A stretch of DNA of 64,000 bases from Acerihabitans arboris. GTDB lineage: Bacteria > Pseudomonadota > Gammaproteobacteria > Enterobacterales > Enterobacteriaceae. The notes beneath the pieces are model-generated. The model was not told the origin of the DNA. It did no database searches and saw only the letters and a list, made by a program, of their open reading frames with translations. This document shows positions 1-10,156 of the stretch, piece by piece. Each line of letters begins with the position of its first letter. Within the stretch, counting starts at the first letter, position 1. The stretch is from assembly GCF_010131535.1 (NCBI RefSeq), contig NZ_WUBS01000001.1, forward strand, positions 248,001 to 312,000, written 5' to 3'. The translations under genes and the position numbers were made by a program.

Positions 1-1099
1 TGACGCCGCCGACCACGTTGACAAATACATCCTGATCGGCCATTTGCAGTCCCCCGTGGCGATGCAGCACCGCCAGCAGGATCGCCAGGCGGTTTTGCTC
101 CAGGCCCACCGCCACCCGCCGGGGATTGGCCAGCATCGAATGATCGACCAGCGCCTGGATTTCCACCAGCAGGGGGCGGGTGCCTTCCCAGACCACCATC
201 ACGCTGCTGCCGGGGGTCATTTCCTCTCCCCGGCTCAGGAAAATGGCCGAGGGGTTGCTGACTTCCCTTAAACCCTGTTCGGTCATGGCGAACACGCCCA
301 GCTCATTGACCGCACCAAAGCGGTTTTTATGGCTGCGCAGGGTGCGGAACCGGGAGTCCGCGTCGCCGTCGAGCATAATGGAACAGTCAATACAGTGTTC
401 CAGCACCTTTGGCCCGGCCAGCGAACCGTCCTTGGTCACGTGGCCGACCATCAGGATCGCCACGCCCTGGGTTTTGGCGAACCGGGTCAGGTAGGCGGCG
501 GTTTCACGCACCTGCGACACGCTGCCCGGCGAGGACTGGATATCCGCCATATGCATCACCTGGATGGAATCGATCACCATCAGGCGCGGTTTCTCTTCGG
601 CGGCGATCAGGCAGATTTGCTCGATGCTGGTTTCCGACAGCATGTTCAGGCCGCCGGTGGGCAGCGCCAGCCGGTGCGCGCGCATGGCAACCTGTTGCAA
701 CGACTCTTCGCCGGTGACATACAGGGTTTTCATCTGTTCGGACAGTTTGCATAACGTTTGCAGCAGCAGGGTACTTTTGCCGGCGCCGGGGCTGCCGCCG
801 ATCAAAATGGCGCTGCCCGGCACCACCCCGCCGCCCAGCACCCGGTCGAACTCCTTAAAACCGGTGGAAAAGCGCGGCAGCTCCTCGGGGCTGATATCCG
901 CCAGCCTGCGCACCCGGCTGACGCCGGCCTCGCCGGAAAAGCCGCTGAAACGGTCGTTACGCACGGCGGCGGGGGTAGACGCCACCCGCACCTCGGTAAT
1001 GGTGTTCCAGGCCTGACAGGCGCTGCACTGCCCCTGCCAGCGCGGATATTCCGCCCCGCATTCATTACAGACAAATGCCCGTTTCGCCGCTTTAGCCAC
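1..1099 (-). CDS. radA: DNA repair protein RadA/Sms (3' end outside window)
   Basis: RadA is a RecA-like ATPase that promotes branch migration of recombination intermediates. The visible 366 codons start at a GTG (1097-1099) reading VAKAAKRAFVCNECG. A C4 zinc finger has cysteines at about residues 11, 14, 25 and 28. A Walker A motif GGSPGAGKST lies at about 101-110, and the RadA-specific KNRFG motif follows further on. The E. coli protein is about 460 aa, so roughly 95 C-terminal residues (the Lon-like domain) lie beyond base 1. It follows serB by 59 bp on the same strand, as in the E. coli serB-radA operon. No frameshift is visible. Confidence 0.97.
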   Translation of the reverse strand, partial: MAKAAKRAFVCNECGAEYPRWQGQCSACQAWNTITEVRVASTPAAVRNDRFSGFSGEAGVSRVRRLADISPEELPRFSTGFKEFDRVLGGGVVPGSAILIGGSPGAGKSTLLLQTLCKLSEQMKTLYVTGEESLQQVAMRAHRLALPTGGLNMLSETSIEQICLIAAEEKPRLMVIDSIQVMHMADIQSSPGSVSQVRETAAYLTRFAKTQGVAILMVGHVTKDGSLAGPKVLEHCIDCSIMLDGDADSRFRTLRSHKNRFGAVNELGVFAMTEQGLREVSNPSAIFLSRGEEMTPGSSVMVVWEGTRPLLVEIQALVDHSMLANPRRVAVGLEQNRLAILLAVLHRHGGLQMADQDVFVNVVGGV

Positions 1100-1158
1100 A
1101 ATGACCTCGGAAATTAGAAACTTATGATCAACAGCCCTGCGAAAAACCTACCGGACGC

Positions 1159-2136
1159 CTAGCGTTCTTCATTTTTAAGATTGCCCGTCAGGATGCACAG
1201 CACCCCCAGCAGGTCCGCATGGCGAATGATAACCTTGCTCTGTTCATTCACCTTGGGCTTGGCATGATAGGCGATGCCCAGGCCCGCTGATTGTAGCATC
1301 AATAGGTCATTGGCACCGTCGCCGATAGCCACCGTCTGGTGCAGCGGGATCTCCAGCCGTTCCGCCAGCGTGGTTAGGGTGCGGGCTTTATACGCCGCGT
1401 CGACGATGGGGCCCACCACCTCGCCGGTGAGCCTGCCGTCGCGTATTCCCAGCTCGTTGGCGACCACCGCGTCCAGGCGGAACCTGTCGCGCAAATAGTC
1501 GGCAAAATAGGTAAAGCCGCCGGAAGCGATGGCAATATGCCAGCCCAGGCTTTGCAGCTTGGCCACCAGCCCAGTTAGTCCCGGCATCAGCGGTAAACCG
1601 TCCCGCACCTGGCGCAAGATATCGGCATCGGCATCTTTGAGGGTCGCCACCCGGTGGCGCAGGCTGGCGGCAAAATCCAGCTCGCCGCGCATGGCGCGCT
1701 CGGTAACGGCGGCGACTTCCTCGCCTACGCCCGCCAGTTTGGCGATTTCATCAATACACTCGATCTGGATTGCGGTAGAATCCATGTCCATGATCAGCAG
1801 CCCCGGCGCGCGCAGATGGGGCGTTTTGCCAAACGGCGCGACATCAAGCGCCATATCCTGCGCCAGCCGGGCCGCCAGCACGGTAAGCGGACCGGCCAGC
1901 CTGACCACCTGATAGTCTTCAACATGCCAGGCGGAGACGATGACCATCGCCGCGCCAAGGCGGCGCTGGAAGTGGGTGAGGGAAAATTTATCCAATGATT
2001 TGCCGTACAGCAGCCAACCGGTGTTGCCGGCCCGGTAATCCAACGGCATCACCTCATCGCCGCTCAATGACAACGGCAGACCCGGCCACTGGGAAATCCC
2101 GGCAGGCAGATCGCAGTACGTCAGGCTATTAGTCAT
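1159..2136 (-). CDS. serB: Phosphoserine phosphatase
   Basis: SerB hydrolyses O-phosphoserine to serine, the last step of serine synthesis, in the cytoplasm. It is a HAD-superfamily enzyme with the catalytic DMDST motif at about residues 117-121 and the C-terminal GDGAND motif; an N-terminal regulatory-type region is retained as in E. coli. The ATG at 2134-2136 (MTNSLTYCDLP) was chosen over an adjoining GTG one codon upstream, because AGGAG sits 6 nt before the ATG. The length of 325 aa is close to the E. coli 322. It is first in a serB-radA unit and divergent from ytjB. Confidence 0.97.
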   Translation of the reverse strand: MTNSLTYCDLPAGISQWPGLPLSLSGDEVMPLDYRAGNTGWLLYGKSLDKFSLTHFQRRLGAAMVIVSAWHVEDYQVVRLAGPLTVLAARLAQDMALDVAPFGKTPHLRAPGLLIMDMDSTAIQIECIDEIAKLAGVGEEVAAVTERAMRGELDFAASLRHRVATLKDADADILRQVRDGLPLMPGLTGLVAKLQSLGWHIAIASGGFTYFADYLRDRFRLDAVVANELGIRDGRLTGEVVGPIVDAAYKARTLTTLAERLEIPLHQTVAIGDGANDLLMLQSAGLGIAYHAKPKVNEQSKVIIRHADLLGVLCILTGNLKNEER

Positions 2137-2247
2137 CACTCACTCCTGTAGGCATGGATAGTCGGCATGATAAAACAACGCGCATCAAGCTATCCTATCG
2201 CCGGCGCTTCTGGCAACATAAAGCGTTCAGAATAGTAAAGGAATCAC

Positions 2248-2943
2248 ATGCTCCGGGCCAGAATCTCGTTTCGTTTACACCGCACCGCCATCGTGCTTAT
2301 CTGCGTGACGCTGCTGGTCGTCCTGATGCAGGGCGCCTCCTGGTTTAGCCTCAGCCACCAGATGGCCCGCTCGGCGCAGGTGGACGAACTGGCCGAAACC
2401 TTGATTCGCCAATTGGCCCGCCAGGTGGCGCCGCTCATGGCCGACAGCGAAGAAAACACTGCCGCCCTCCAGTCGCTGCTCGATACGCTTACGCAGGGCA
2501 GCCGCATCCTGGATGCCAGCGTTTACGGCATGGACGGCGGCCTGATAGCCCGCGCGGGAGAAAACATCAGCGTTCGCGACCGGCTGGCTATCGAACACCA
2601 GCGCGCCGGCAGTTATTTTAACCATCAGCTGGTGCGTACCATTGTCGACAAAGACGGCCCCAGCGGTTTTATCCGCCTGACCCTGGATACCCATGTGCTG
2701 GAAACCGAAGCCAAGCAGGTGGATAACACCACCAACCTGCTGCGCCTGATGATCCTGCTGGCGCTGGCCATCGGCATCATCCTGGCCCGCACCCTGCTGC
2801 AAAACCGCCGCAGCCGCTGGCAGCAATCTCCCTACCTGCTTACCGCCAGCACGCCGCTGGCCGAACGCAAGGAAGAGAATGACGACGGGGATAACCCCGC
2901 CGCGACGGCACCCGGCGATACGGCGCGCGCCAAAACCGACTGA
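2248..2943 (+). CDS. ytjB: YtjB/Smp family inner-membrane protein
   Basis: This is a small membrane protein of the YtjB (Smp/AhpA) family, found divergent from serB in enterobacteria. Its molecular function is poorly defined. A first transmembrane helix spans about residues 9-27 and a second about 165-185. They bracket a periplasmic-facing segment with the family's conserved LDTH and VDNTTN stretches, and the C-terminal tail is acidic and Ala-rich. AAAGGA precedes the ATG. The 231 aa are somewhat longer than the E. coli protein because of the tail. It converges on deoD. Confidence 0.9.
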   Translation: MLRARISFRLHRTAIVLICVTLLVVLMQGASWFSLSHQMARSAQVDELAETLIRQLARQVAPLMADSEENTAALQSLLDTLTQGSRILDASVYGMDGGLIARAGENISVRDRLAIEHQRAGSYFNHQLVRTIVDKDGPSGFIRLTLDTHVLETEAKQVDNTTNLLRLMILLALAIGIILARTLLQNRRSRWQQSPYLLTASTPLAERKEENDDGDNPAATAPGDTARAKTD

Positions 2944-3060
2944 CCGCCCGACCCGGGTGCGCCTTATCCTCTTGCCGGGCGTTTCCGATACGCCGGCAAC
3001 GCCTTGGCGGCGTCACCGGCCGGGCGGCTCAAAAGCGGCGGCGCGCTCGCCCAGGCTAAG

Positions 3061-3780
3061 CTACGCCGCGTCGCCGCGCAGCACCGACTCTAGCGCAATA
3101 TCAATCATTTCGTTAAAGGTGGTCTGGCGATCCGCCGCGCTTAAGGCCTCGCCGGTGCGGATATGATCGGAAACGGTGCAGATGGCCAGCGCCCTGGCGC
3201 CGAATTCCGCCGCGACGCCGTAGATGCCGGCGGCCTCCATTTCCACGCCCAGGATGCCGTACTTCTCCATGACATCGAACATCTGCGGATCCGGGGTATA
3301 AAACAAATCCGCCGAGAACAGATTGCCGACGCGCACGTTAACCCCCGCCGCATCGGCCGCGTCCACCGCATGGCGCAGCATGCCATAGTCGGCGATGGCC
3401 GCAAAATCATGATCCTTGAAACGCATGCGGTTTACCTTGGAATCCGTACAGGCGCCCATGCCGATCACTACGTCGCGCACATGCACGTCGGCGCTTAACC
3501 CGCCGCAGGAGCCGACCCGGATGATCTGCTTTACATCGAACTCGGTAATCAGTTCCTTGGTGTAAATCGAGCAGGAAGGGATGCCCATGCCATGGCCCAT
3601 CACCGAGATGGCCCGGCCTTTATAGCTGCCGGTATACCCCAGCATGCCGCGCACATTGTTCACTTCGCGCGGCTGGGTGAGAAAAGTATCGGCAATGTGC
3701 TTGGCCCGCAGCGGATCGCCCGGCATCAGGACCACATCGGCAAAATCACCTCGTTCAGCATTGATATGCGGCGTCGCCAT
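3061..3780 (-). CDS. deoD: Purine nucleoside phosphorylase DeoD-type
   Basis: DeoD catalyses phosphorolysis of purine (deoxy)nucleosides to the base and (deoxy)ribose-1-phosphate. The protein starts at [15 protein letters not shown], giving 239 aa, the same length as E. coli. Family residues are visible: His4 and the phosphate-binding Gly/Arg region near 20-24, the [10 protein letters not shown] loop, [10 protein letters not shown], and the catalytic Asp in TVSDHI near residue 204. It is the last gene of deoCABD, 53 bp after deoB. An in-frame upstream extension was rejected because the family start is at 3780. Confidence 0.98.
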   Translation of the reverse strand: MATPHINAERGDFADVVLMPGDPLRAKHIADTFLTQPREVNNVRGMLGYTGSYKGRAISVMGHGMGIPSCSIYTKELITEFDVKQIIRVGSCGGLSADVHVRDVVIGMGACTDSKVNRMRFKDHDFAAIADYGMLRHAVDAADAAGVNVRVGNLFSADLFYTPDPQMFDVMEKYGILGVEMEAAGIYGVAAEFGARALAICTVSDHIRTGEALSAADRQTTFNEMIDIALESVLRGDAA

Positions 3781-3833
3781 CTGGATTTTCCTTATTATGA
3801 AAAAATAATTATAAAAAATAACGCTGCCCCGGC

Positions 3834-5057
3834 TCACACTATGGCTTTGCCATAATCCATAGGTGACAGATCAAAATAGTTCGCCACGGTCTGGCCGATA
3901 TCCGCGAAAGTCTCGCGGTGACCGTAGGAGCCCGGCCGGATGGCGGGACCGTAGATTAACACCGGGACATGCTCGCGGGTATGCTCGGTGCCCCGCCAGG
4001 TGGGATCGCAGCCATGATCGGCCGTCAGGATAATCATATCCTCGCCGGTAACGCGCGCCAGCAGGTCCGGCAGGCGCCGATCGAACAATTCCAGCGCCGC
4101 CGCGTAGCCGGCCACATCGCGGCGGTGGCCGTAGGACGAATCAAAATCGACAAAATTGGTAAATACAATGGTCTTGTCACCCGCCTGGTCCATTTCGCGC
4201 AGGGTGGCGTCAAACAGCGCGTCAAGGCCGGTGGCCTTGATTTTTTTGGTGATGCCGACCTGGGCGTAGATATCGGCAATCTTGCCCACCGACACCACCT
4301 GCCCCCCCTTCTCTTCCACCAGCTTTTGCAAAACCGTGGCGGAAGGCGGCTCGACCGCCAGATCGTGACGGTTGCCGGTGCGCTGGAAATTGCCGCTCTT
4401 ATCGCCGATAAACGGCCGGGCTATTACCCGCCCGATATTATAGCCGCCGGCGGTCAGCATTTCGCGGGCGATCTCGCAGAGATCGAGCAGGCGCTGCAGG
4501 CCGAAGGTCTCCTCATGACAGGCGATCTGGAATACCGAATCGGCGGAGGTATAAAAAATCGGCTTGCCAGTGCGCATATGCTCTTCGCCCAGTTGATCCA
4601 GGATCACCGTGCCGGAGGAATGACAATTGCCCAGGTACCCCGGCAATCCGGCGTCCTTGACCAATTGATCCAGCAGTTCCTGCGGAAAACTGTTCTCTTT
4701 TTCCGGGAAATAGCCCCAGTCGAACATCACCGGCACTCCGGCAATTTCCCAGTGCCCCGAGGGGGTATCCTTACCCGAGGAGATTTCGCTGGCATAGGCG
4801 TACGCGCCGATGATTTCGGCGTTCCGGTCCAGCCCGGGCGGGAAATGTCCAGTGGATTCCTCGGCGGCCTTACCCAGCCCCATGCGCGACAGGTTAGGCA
4901 GCGTCAACGGACCGCTGCGCCCCTGGTCGGCTTCGCCGCGCTGGCACCGCTCGGCAATATGGCCGAGGGTATCGGAACCGGCATCATCAAATTTTTCCGC
5001 GTCCCCGGCGGCACCGATGCCGAAAGAGTCGAGTACCATGATAAAGGTACGTTTCAT
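3834..5057 (-). CDS. deoB: Phosphopentomutase
   Basis: DeoB interconverts (deoxy)ribose-1-phosphate and -5-phosphate, linking nucleoside phosphorolysis to central metabolism. It is an alkaline-phosphatase-superfamily metalloenzyme. The N-terminus [19 protein letters not shown] carries the first metal-binding Asp and nucleophile region, and TADHGCDPT and HTREHVP near the C-terminus supply the other ligands. The length of 407 aa matches the family. It is third gene of the deo operon, about 120 bp after deoA. Confidence 0.98.
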   Translation of the reverse strand: MKRTFIMVLDSFGIGAAGDAEKFDDAGSDTLGHIAERCQRGEADQGRSGPLTLPNLSRMGLGKAAEESTGHFPPGLDRNAEIIGAYAYASEISSGKDTPSGHWEIAGVPVMFDWGYFPEKENSFPQELLDQLVKDAGLPGYLGNCHSSGTVILDQLGEEHMRTGKPIFYTSADSVFQIACHEETFGLQRLLDLCEIAREMLTAGGYNIGRVIARPFIGDKSGNFQRTGNRHDLAVEPPSATVLQKLVEEKGGQVVSVGKIADIYAQVGITKKIKATGLDALFDATLREMDQAGDKTIVFTNFVDFDSSYGHRRDVAGYAAALELFDRRLPDLLARVTGEDMIILTADHGCDPTWRGTEHTREHVPVLIYGPAIRPGSYGHRETFADIGQTVANYFDLSPMDYGKAIV

Positions 5058-5177
5058 TGTCTTCTCCTGCTGATTGACCCGACCGCCGGATAATGTCCCG
5101 GATAGGTCGGGTCAGAAAAAATCATGCCTGTCACGGCAGACGGCAACGCCGCCCGCCGGGATCCGGGCACTGCACGG

Positions 5178-6506
5178 TCAGGCGACGGCCTCGATACGGC
5201 GGTAAATTACCGGCAAGGCCGCGGGCTGCTGCGCCGTTATGGTGATGGCCGCGCGCACCGTCTCCGCCGCCTGTATCCAGCCGGCCTCGCTGGCGGCGTG
5301 GATGTTCGCCAGCGGCTGTCCGGCCTGCACGGCGTCGCCCAGGCAAGCCATGCCGGTTAAGCCGACGCTGTAATCGATGACGTCGCTGACGCGCCGGCGT
5401 CCGCCCCCCATCGCCACCACCGCCATGCCCAATGCGCGGGTATCCATGGCGCTGATAAAACCGGACTGCGTGGCGAATACCGGTTTGCTCAGGGTGGCCG
5501 CCGGCAGATAATGCGCATAGCGGCTGATAAAATCGTTCGGACCGCCCTGGGCCGCAATCATGCGGCCAAACCGCTCCGCCGCCTCGCCGTTATCCAATAC
5601 CTGTTGCAAGCGCGCCCGCGCCAGCGGGTCGGTGGGCGCCAGGCCCGACGACACCATCATCTCGCTGCACAGGGCCATGGTGACCTCATACAGCCTGGGA
5701 TTGCGCTGTTCGCCGGTAAGAAACCGCACCGCCTCGCGCACTTCCAGGGCGTTGCCGGCGCTGGAGGCCAGCACCTGGTTCATATCGGTCAGCAGCGCCG
5801 TGGTCTTGCACCCCGCGCCGTTGGCGACGCCGACGATGGCCTGCGCCAGCGCCTCGGATTGCCGATAATCGGGCATAAACGCCCCTGAGCCGACTTTCAC
5901 ATCCATGACCAGCGCATCCAGTCCCTCGGCCAGCTTTTTGGCCAGGATCGACGCGGTAATCAGCGCAATGGAGTCCACCGTGGCGGTGATATCGCGGGTG
6001 GCGTAAAAACGCTTATCCGCCGGCGCCAGGGAGTTGGTCTGGCCGATAATCGCCACGCCGACATGCTTGATCATCGCGCGAAACGCCTGGTCGTCGGGAA
6101 AAATATTCAGGCCCGGAATCGACTCCAGCTTATCGAGCGTCCCGCCGGTATGGCCGAGCCCCCGGCCGGAGACCATCGGTACAAATCCCCCGCAGGCGGC
6201 AATCATCGGCCCGAGCATCAGCGAGGTGACATCGCCCACGCCGCCGGTCGAATGCTTATCCACCACCGGGCCGCCTAAATCGCTGTTCTTCCAGTTCAGC
6301 ACATGGCCGGAATCACGCATCGCCAAGGTCAGCGCCACCCGTTCGCGGATATTCATATCATGGAAAAAAATCGTCATCGCCAGCGCGGCTATTTGCCCTT
6401 CGGAGACGGTATTATCGCGCACACCGTTAATGAAAAAACGGATCTCATCCTCATCCAGCGGCGCGCCGTCGCGTTTTTTACGTATGATTTCTTGTGCCAG
6501 GAACAA
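5178..6506 (-). CDS. deoA: Thymidine phosphorylase
   Basis: DeoA cleaves thymidine or deoxyuridine with phosphate to the base and deoxyribose-1-phosphate. The TTG at 6504-6506 was chosen as start: AGGGGG lies about 5 nt upstream, and the reading [14 protein letters not shown] matches the E. coli start, which is also TTG as recalled. An ATG five codons upstream would place the ribosome-binding site inside the gene. The family signature KHSTGGVGD (phosphate/pyrimidine site) and [20 protein letters not shown] are intact. The 442 aa compare with 440 in E. coli. It is the second gene of deoCABD. Confidence 0.96.
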   Translation of the reverse strand: MFLAQEIIRKKRDGAPLDEDEIRFFINGVRDNTVSEGQIAALAMTIFFHDMNIRERVALTLAMRDSGHVLNWKNSDLGGPVVDKHSTGGVGDVTSLMLGPMIAACGGFVPMVSGRGLGHTGGTLDKLESIPGLNIFPDDQAFRAMIKHVGVAIIGQTNSLAPADKRFYATRDITATVDSIALITASILAKKLAEGLDALVMDVKVGSGAFMPDYRQSEALAQAIVGVANGAGCKTTALLTDMNQVLASSAGNALEVREAVRFLTGEQRNPRLYEVTMALCSEMMVSSGLAPTDPLARARLQQVLDNGEAAERFGRMIAAQGGPNDFISRYAHYLPAATLSKPVFATQSGFISAMDTRALGMAVVAMGGGRRRVSDVIDYSVGLTGMACLGDAVQAGQPLANIHAASEAGWIQAAETVRAAITITAQQPAALPVIYRRIEAVA

Positions 6507-6591
6507 GGTAACCCCCTGCAAAGCAAAACACGGCTATCGCCCGAAGAAAGGGCATGAACGTTATACACTTATCCATTGATAAACCGGGGAA

Positions 6592-7371
6592 TCAGTAGCC
6601 GTTATCCGTGACCTGCATATCCTGGCCCAATACCGTCAGCAGGCTGGTCAGCAAACTGGACGCGCCAAAGCGGAAATGGCGCGCGTCCGCCCAGCCGTGC
6701 CCCATCACCAGATCGGCCAGCGCCAGGTAAGCCGCCGCTTCCGCCGCGGTGCGCACGCCGCCGGCCGGTTTTACCCCCACCCGCTCGCCGACGCCTTTGT
6801 CATGAATCACCCTCAGCATGATTTCAACGCTTTCAAGCGTGGCGTTGACCGGCACCTTGCCGGTGGAGGTTTTAATAAAATCGGCGCCGGCGTCGATGGC
6901 GATTTCCGCGGCGCGGCGGATAAGCTCCGGCCGGCGCAGTTCGCCGGTTTCAAGGATCACCTTAAGCAGCACGCCGCTGTCGGCGCACAGCGCCTTGCAG
7001 CCGGCGACCAGGTCAAAACCCAGTTGCTCATTGCCGACAATCAGCGCCCGATAGGGTAAGACCACATCGACTTCATCGGCGCCGTAGGCGATAGCCGCGC
7101 GGGTTTCCGCCAACGCGATTGCGGTATCATCATTGCCATGGGGAAAATTGACGACCGTGGCGATACGAATGTCCGGCGTCCCCTGCTGCTGCAGCGCGCG
7201 TCGGGCCACGGGGACAAAGCGGGGGTAGATACAGACGGCGGCGGTGTTGCCGGACGGGCTCTTCGCCTGTCGGCACAGGCTGATGACCTTATCATCGGTA
7301 TCGTCGTCATTCAGGGTGGTAAGATCCATCAGGCCCAACGCACGCTGAGCCGCAACGGTTAAATCATTCAT
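6592..7371 (-). CDS. deoC: Deoxyribose-phosphate aldolase
   Basis: DeoC splits 2-deoxyribose-5-phosphate into acetaldehyde and glyceraldehyde-3-phosphate, ending deoxynucleoside catabolism. The start [14 protein letters not shown] gives 259 aa, equal to E. coli. Catalytic Asp102, Schiff-base Lys167 (in FIKTSTGKV) and Lys201 (in GVKPAGG) fall at exactly the expected positions. It is first in the operon, with 85 bp before deoA. The open frame continues upstream to 7500, but that stretch has no family similarity and belongs to the leader. Confidence 0.98.
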   Translation of the reverse strand: MNDLTVAAQRALGLMDLTTLNDDDTDDKVISLCRQAKSPSGNTAAVCIYPRFVPVARRALQQQGTPDIRIATVVNFPHGNDDTAIALAETRAAIAYGADEVDVVLPYRALIVGNEQLGFDLVAGCKALCADSGVLLKVILETGELRRPELIRRAAEIAIDAGADFIKTSTGKVPVNATLESVEIMLRVIHDKGVGERVGVKPAGGVRTAAEAAAYLALADLVMGHGWADARHFRFGASSLLTSLLTVLGQDMQVTDNGY

Positions 7372-7672
7372 AATACTCTCCAACTTTTCGGTTTGACGGG
7401 GTGGCAACCGAATCTGTAAAAGGGGCGTCATGGCAATGGCGATAACGCGCCGTAACGTTGGCGAGCGGACTTGGTTCCATGAAGAAAGACCCGTGACCAA
7501 AACAGTTTCCGGGCGTTAAAGATCCCTCTCACCGCATAAGCCTGTATCAAAGACGCAGGGTAAACGCATCCTGCCTTACGCGCTGGCTCTATTTTTTCAC
7601 AAATGGCGATAATAAGCTGCTTAAGGATTGAGATTTATGCGTGCGATCCCGATTATCAGCATGAAAATTTTG
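7372..7672. other. deoC upstream region
   Basis: This is a 301-bp stretch between yjjV and deoC. E. coli has two more genes (yjjI, yjjW) here, and no recognisable remnant of them is seen. It should hold the deo promoters. On the minus strand there is a single TGTGA half-site (complement of 7597-7601) in an AT-rich patch, but no full CRP or DeoR palindrome that I could confirm by eye. Confidence 0.5.
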
Positions 7673-8461
7673 CTATTGGCAGGTTAAACCAAATAAATCC
7701 AGGGTATTACGGTATATTATTTCGGCAATCTGTTCCGGCGGCTCCGGCCTGAGTTCGCACAGGGATGCAAAGGTCACGCCCAGGCGTTCGGGACGATTGG
7801 GCTGTCCCTGGAATCCGGCAAGCGGCATATCGGGCGCGTCGGTTTCCAGCAATAATCGGTTCAGAGGCAGCCTGGCCATGACCCGGCGTGTTTTATTGGC
7901 GCGCGCATAGGTGATAGTGCCCCCGACGCCGATATAATAACCCAGCTTGATAAAAGCCACCGCCTGCTCATAACTGCCGGCGAAGCCATGCACCACGCCG
8001 GTACGCGGCACCTGATGGCGCCGCAGGATTTGCGCCAGCAGGTCGTGGGTGCGCCGGGAATGCAGGATCACCGGCAGGTCATGGCGAACGGCTAATCCCA
8101 GTTGGGCAACCAATAGCGCTTTCTGGCGCTCCAGCAAAGGCTCGTCCATATAATTATCCAGGCCGATTTCCCCTACGGCCACCAGCCGCGCGGGCTGCTG
8201 CCGCAAATAATGCGCCAACAGCGCCAGCCCGGCATCGGTGTGACGGCTAATGGCGATGGGATGCATGCCCAGGGCGGCGTAAAGCGCCGGGTGCCGGTCG
8301 GCCAGCGACAGCACGGTGGCAAACCGCCCGGCCTCCACCGCCGGCACGATGATACGCCGCACCCCGGCTTCGGCCGCCAGGACAATACTGTCGGTTTCAC
8401 AGCCGCTGAACGGCGGAAAATCAAAATGACAATGGGTATCGATAAAAACCGGTTTTACCAT
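7673..8461 (-). CDS. yjjV: TatD-family metal-dependent hydrolase YjjV
   Basis: This is a TatD-type amidohydrolase, a predicted metal-dependent deoxyribonuclease or phosphoesterase. The metal-binding FIDTHCHFDFPPFSG motif is at about residues 6-20, VGEIGLD in the middle, then LHSRRTHD, GVVHGFAG and LLETDAPDMP. All TatD-family ligands therefore appear present. The 262 aa match E. coli YjjV (about 259) and the locus position is conserved. The physiological substrate is not established. Confidence 0.93.
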   Translation of the reverse strand: MVKPVFIDTHCHFDFPPFSGCETDSIVLAAEAGVRRIIVPAVEAGRFATVLSLADRHPALYAALGMHPIAISRHTDAGLALLAHYLRQQPARLVAVGEIGLDNYMDEPLLERQKALLVAQLGLAVRHDLPVILHSRRTHDLLAQILRRHQVPRTGVVHGFAGSYEQAVAFIKLGYYIGVGGTITYARANKTRRVMARLPLNRLLLETDAPDMPLAGFQGQPNRPERLGVTFASLCELRPEPPEQIAEIIYRNTLDLFGLTCQ

Positions 8462-8785
8462 GCTGTTTTACCTGCGCGCCTGGAACACCCGGCGAGGGTC
8501 GGGCAAAGATAAATAGTAGCAGCGTTTGGGGGATGAACGAATAGAAGCCTGCCGTCATCGGGGCGGCATGGTTTCGAGCGATTGAAACAGGGGAATATCA
8601 AGAAGCGGAGAGGTCGTTGTTGCTTCCTGCAACCCGTGCGTGGTCGGGGATGGCCCCCGCCCATCATTGCCACATGCGGCGGCAAATGTTATTCCACCCG
8701 CCGCCGCGATGTCGTTACGGTTGACGCCTCTGCGAAAAATAACCGTTTCGGTTACCGTTTAACGGGCGTTTGCCCGCTGATAAGG
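8462..8785. other. Gene-free interval between yjjV and ytjA
   Basis: A 324-bp interval without a convincing gene. In E. coli this position carries yjjU (patatin-like). Short open frames on both strands (for example 8582-8896 plus) have no family features. I see no terminator with a T-run and no clear relic of yjjU. Confidence 0.5.
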
Positions 8786-8947
8786 CTACATACGGCGACG
8801 GCCGGTAAACAGGCTTATCAGGAACAGGATAATGCCGACTACGAAGACGATTTTAGCCGCCCACGCCGCCGTGCCCGCCAAACCACCAAACCCTAACGCT
8901 GCCGCAATCAAGGCAATGACCAGAAAAATAATGCCCCAACGAAACAT
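8786..8947 (-). CDS. ytjA: DUF1328 small membrane protein YtjA
   Basis: A 53-aa, two-helix hydrophobic protein starting [20 protein letters not shown] and ending with a basic GRRRM tail, nearly identical in pattern to E. coli YtjA (DUF1328/UPF0391). TAAGGAGAAGCTT precedes the ATG at 8945-8947, which decides this start over one 11 codons upstream. It is next to osmY as in E. coli. Function is unknown; the context suggests an envelope or stress role. Confidence 0.92.
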   Translation of the reverse strand: MFRWGIIFLVIALIAAALGFGGLAGTAAWAAKIVFVVGIILFLISLFTGRRRM

Positions 8948-9136
8948 AAGCTTCTCCTTACCCAAATGATGAAAATACAATTCTCGTGTTACCGGAAGAA
9001 GGGCCGTAATGCTCCCCGAACCGGCTTAATGCTGTTGGTTTTGCCGTGCGCGGTTGCGGAAACGAGTCGCCCGCGGGGGCAACTCATTGCCAAACTGACC
9101 GTTGGTTCGTACTTCAAAGTTGTTTCGTACTTAAAA

Positions 9137-9733
9137 TTAGTACCTAAGATCGTTTTTAACACTTTTGACGCCGTCGACCGCTTTCGCGACGCTTTCCGCG
9201 CGGGAAGCTTCACGGGAGTTTTTGACGTTACCGCTCAGTTGGACGATACCGTCGGTGGTTTCCACCTTCACTTTACGTGATGGGACGATATCATCGGCGA
9301 GAAGCTTGGCTTTCACTTCGCTGGTAATCGCGGTGTCGCCGGCATAGGTTTTCACCGAAGCGTTGTTGGTTTCTTTAACGTGCAGCTTGTCGCTGACCGA
9401 CGTTACGCCCTCAACCGACCTGGTGGCGGCAACGGCACGTTCTGCCTGGGTCTGGTTAGCAACAAAGCCGCTCAACGTAACCACGCCGTTGTTGGTAACC
9501 ACGGAGATGTCGTTGCTGTTAATACCCTTGTCGCCGACCAATGCGCTTTTCACCTTGGCGGTAACCGCGCTGTCGCCCATATAGTTGGAGGCGGTTTTCA
9601 TCGAATTATCGATTTTAGCGCCGGCGCTGTTCGGCTCTGTCTTGATGGTATCGTTGGCCATCGCGGTGGATGCCGCCAGGATGGAACCTAAAACCATAGC
9701 CGTGAGCGTTTTTGTCATCATGATCTTATTCAT
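9137..9733 (-). CDS. osmY: Periplasmic BON-domain stress protein OsmY
   Basis: OsmY is a hyperosmotic, stationary-phase periplasmic protein with chaperone-like properties. The sequence has a signal peptide ([26 protein letters not shown], cleavage likely before NDTIK) and two BON domains at about residues 50-118 and 128-198. Each carries the G-x-V-x-L-S-G pattern ([10 protein letters not shown] and [10 protein letters not shown]). The 198 aa match E. coli (201). AAGGATACATCT precedes the start. In E. coli expression is RpoS-dependent; no promoter was assigned here. Confidence 0.95.
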   Translation of the reverse strand: MNKIMMTKTLTAMVLGSILAASTAMANDTIKTEPNSAGAKIDNSMKTASNYMGDSAVTAKVKSALVGDKGINSNDISVVTNNGVVTLSGFVANQTQAERAVAATRSVEGVTSVSDKLHVKETNNASVKTYAGDTAITSEVKAKLLADDIVPSRKVKVETTDGIVQLSGNVKNSREASRAESVAKAVDGVKSVKNDLRY

Positions 9734-10156
9734 AGATGTATCCTTTTTAACTAGCCACCCGAATCAGGGTGTTATCGCCACAAGTGTGGCCGGTCTAACT
9801 GCCGTCCCGGTTCGATCGGGCCGACATCTAAAAAAGCAGAATTACCGCTCTCATTACCTGAAAAGCAGCGTATCATACTGATATAAACGGTTTTATTAGC
9901 TTAATTAACCGCTCTGTCAGAGACAATTTAACTATAGACCAGAAATAACAAATTGCATGGTTATCAGGTAAAAAAACGTTAAATCCAATGATTAAGCAAG
10001 GATTTAGGAACATTCCGGCGCAGATGCGGACGTAATGACCAAGGCGTCGTGGCGCGAGCCACGCGGGAAAGAAGAGGATAAGAGGAGCCGCCCCGGCGCC
10101 ACGGCTGAAAAAGCCGTTAGCGCCGGAACGGTGGAAAACCGGCGAGCGGGGAAGGA
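9734..10156. other. Interval between osmY and prfC with GC-rich hairpin
   Basis: A 423-bp interval holding the osmY promoter region next to 9734, an AT-rich middle, and a purine-rich end near prfC. At 10093-10126 a long imperfect hairpin is visible: outer arms CCGGCGC/GCGCCGG and inner arms CGGCT/AGCCG around GAAAA. It lies downstream of prfC on the minus strand and has no T-run. No gene is seen. Confidence 0.55.

Noticed and set aside
3969-5093. 374-codon plus-strand open frame opposite deoB
   Set aside because: Shadow of deoB; no family features or ribosome-binding site.
8582-8896. 104-codon plus-strand open frame between yjjV and ytjA
   Set aside because: Overlaps ytjA antisense, has no recognisable domain and no clear ribosome-binding site; not enough to call a gene or a yjjU relic.
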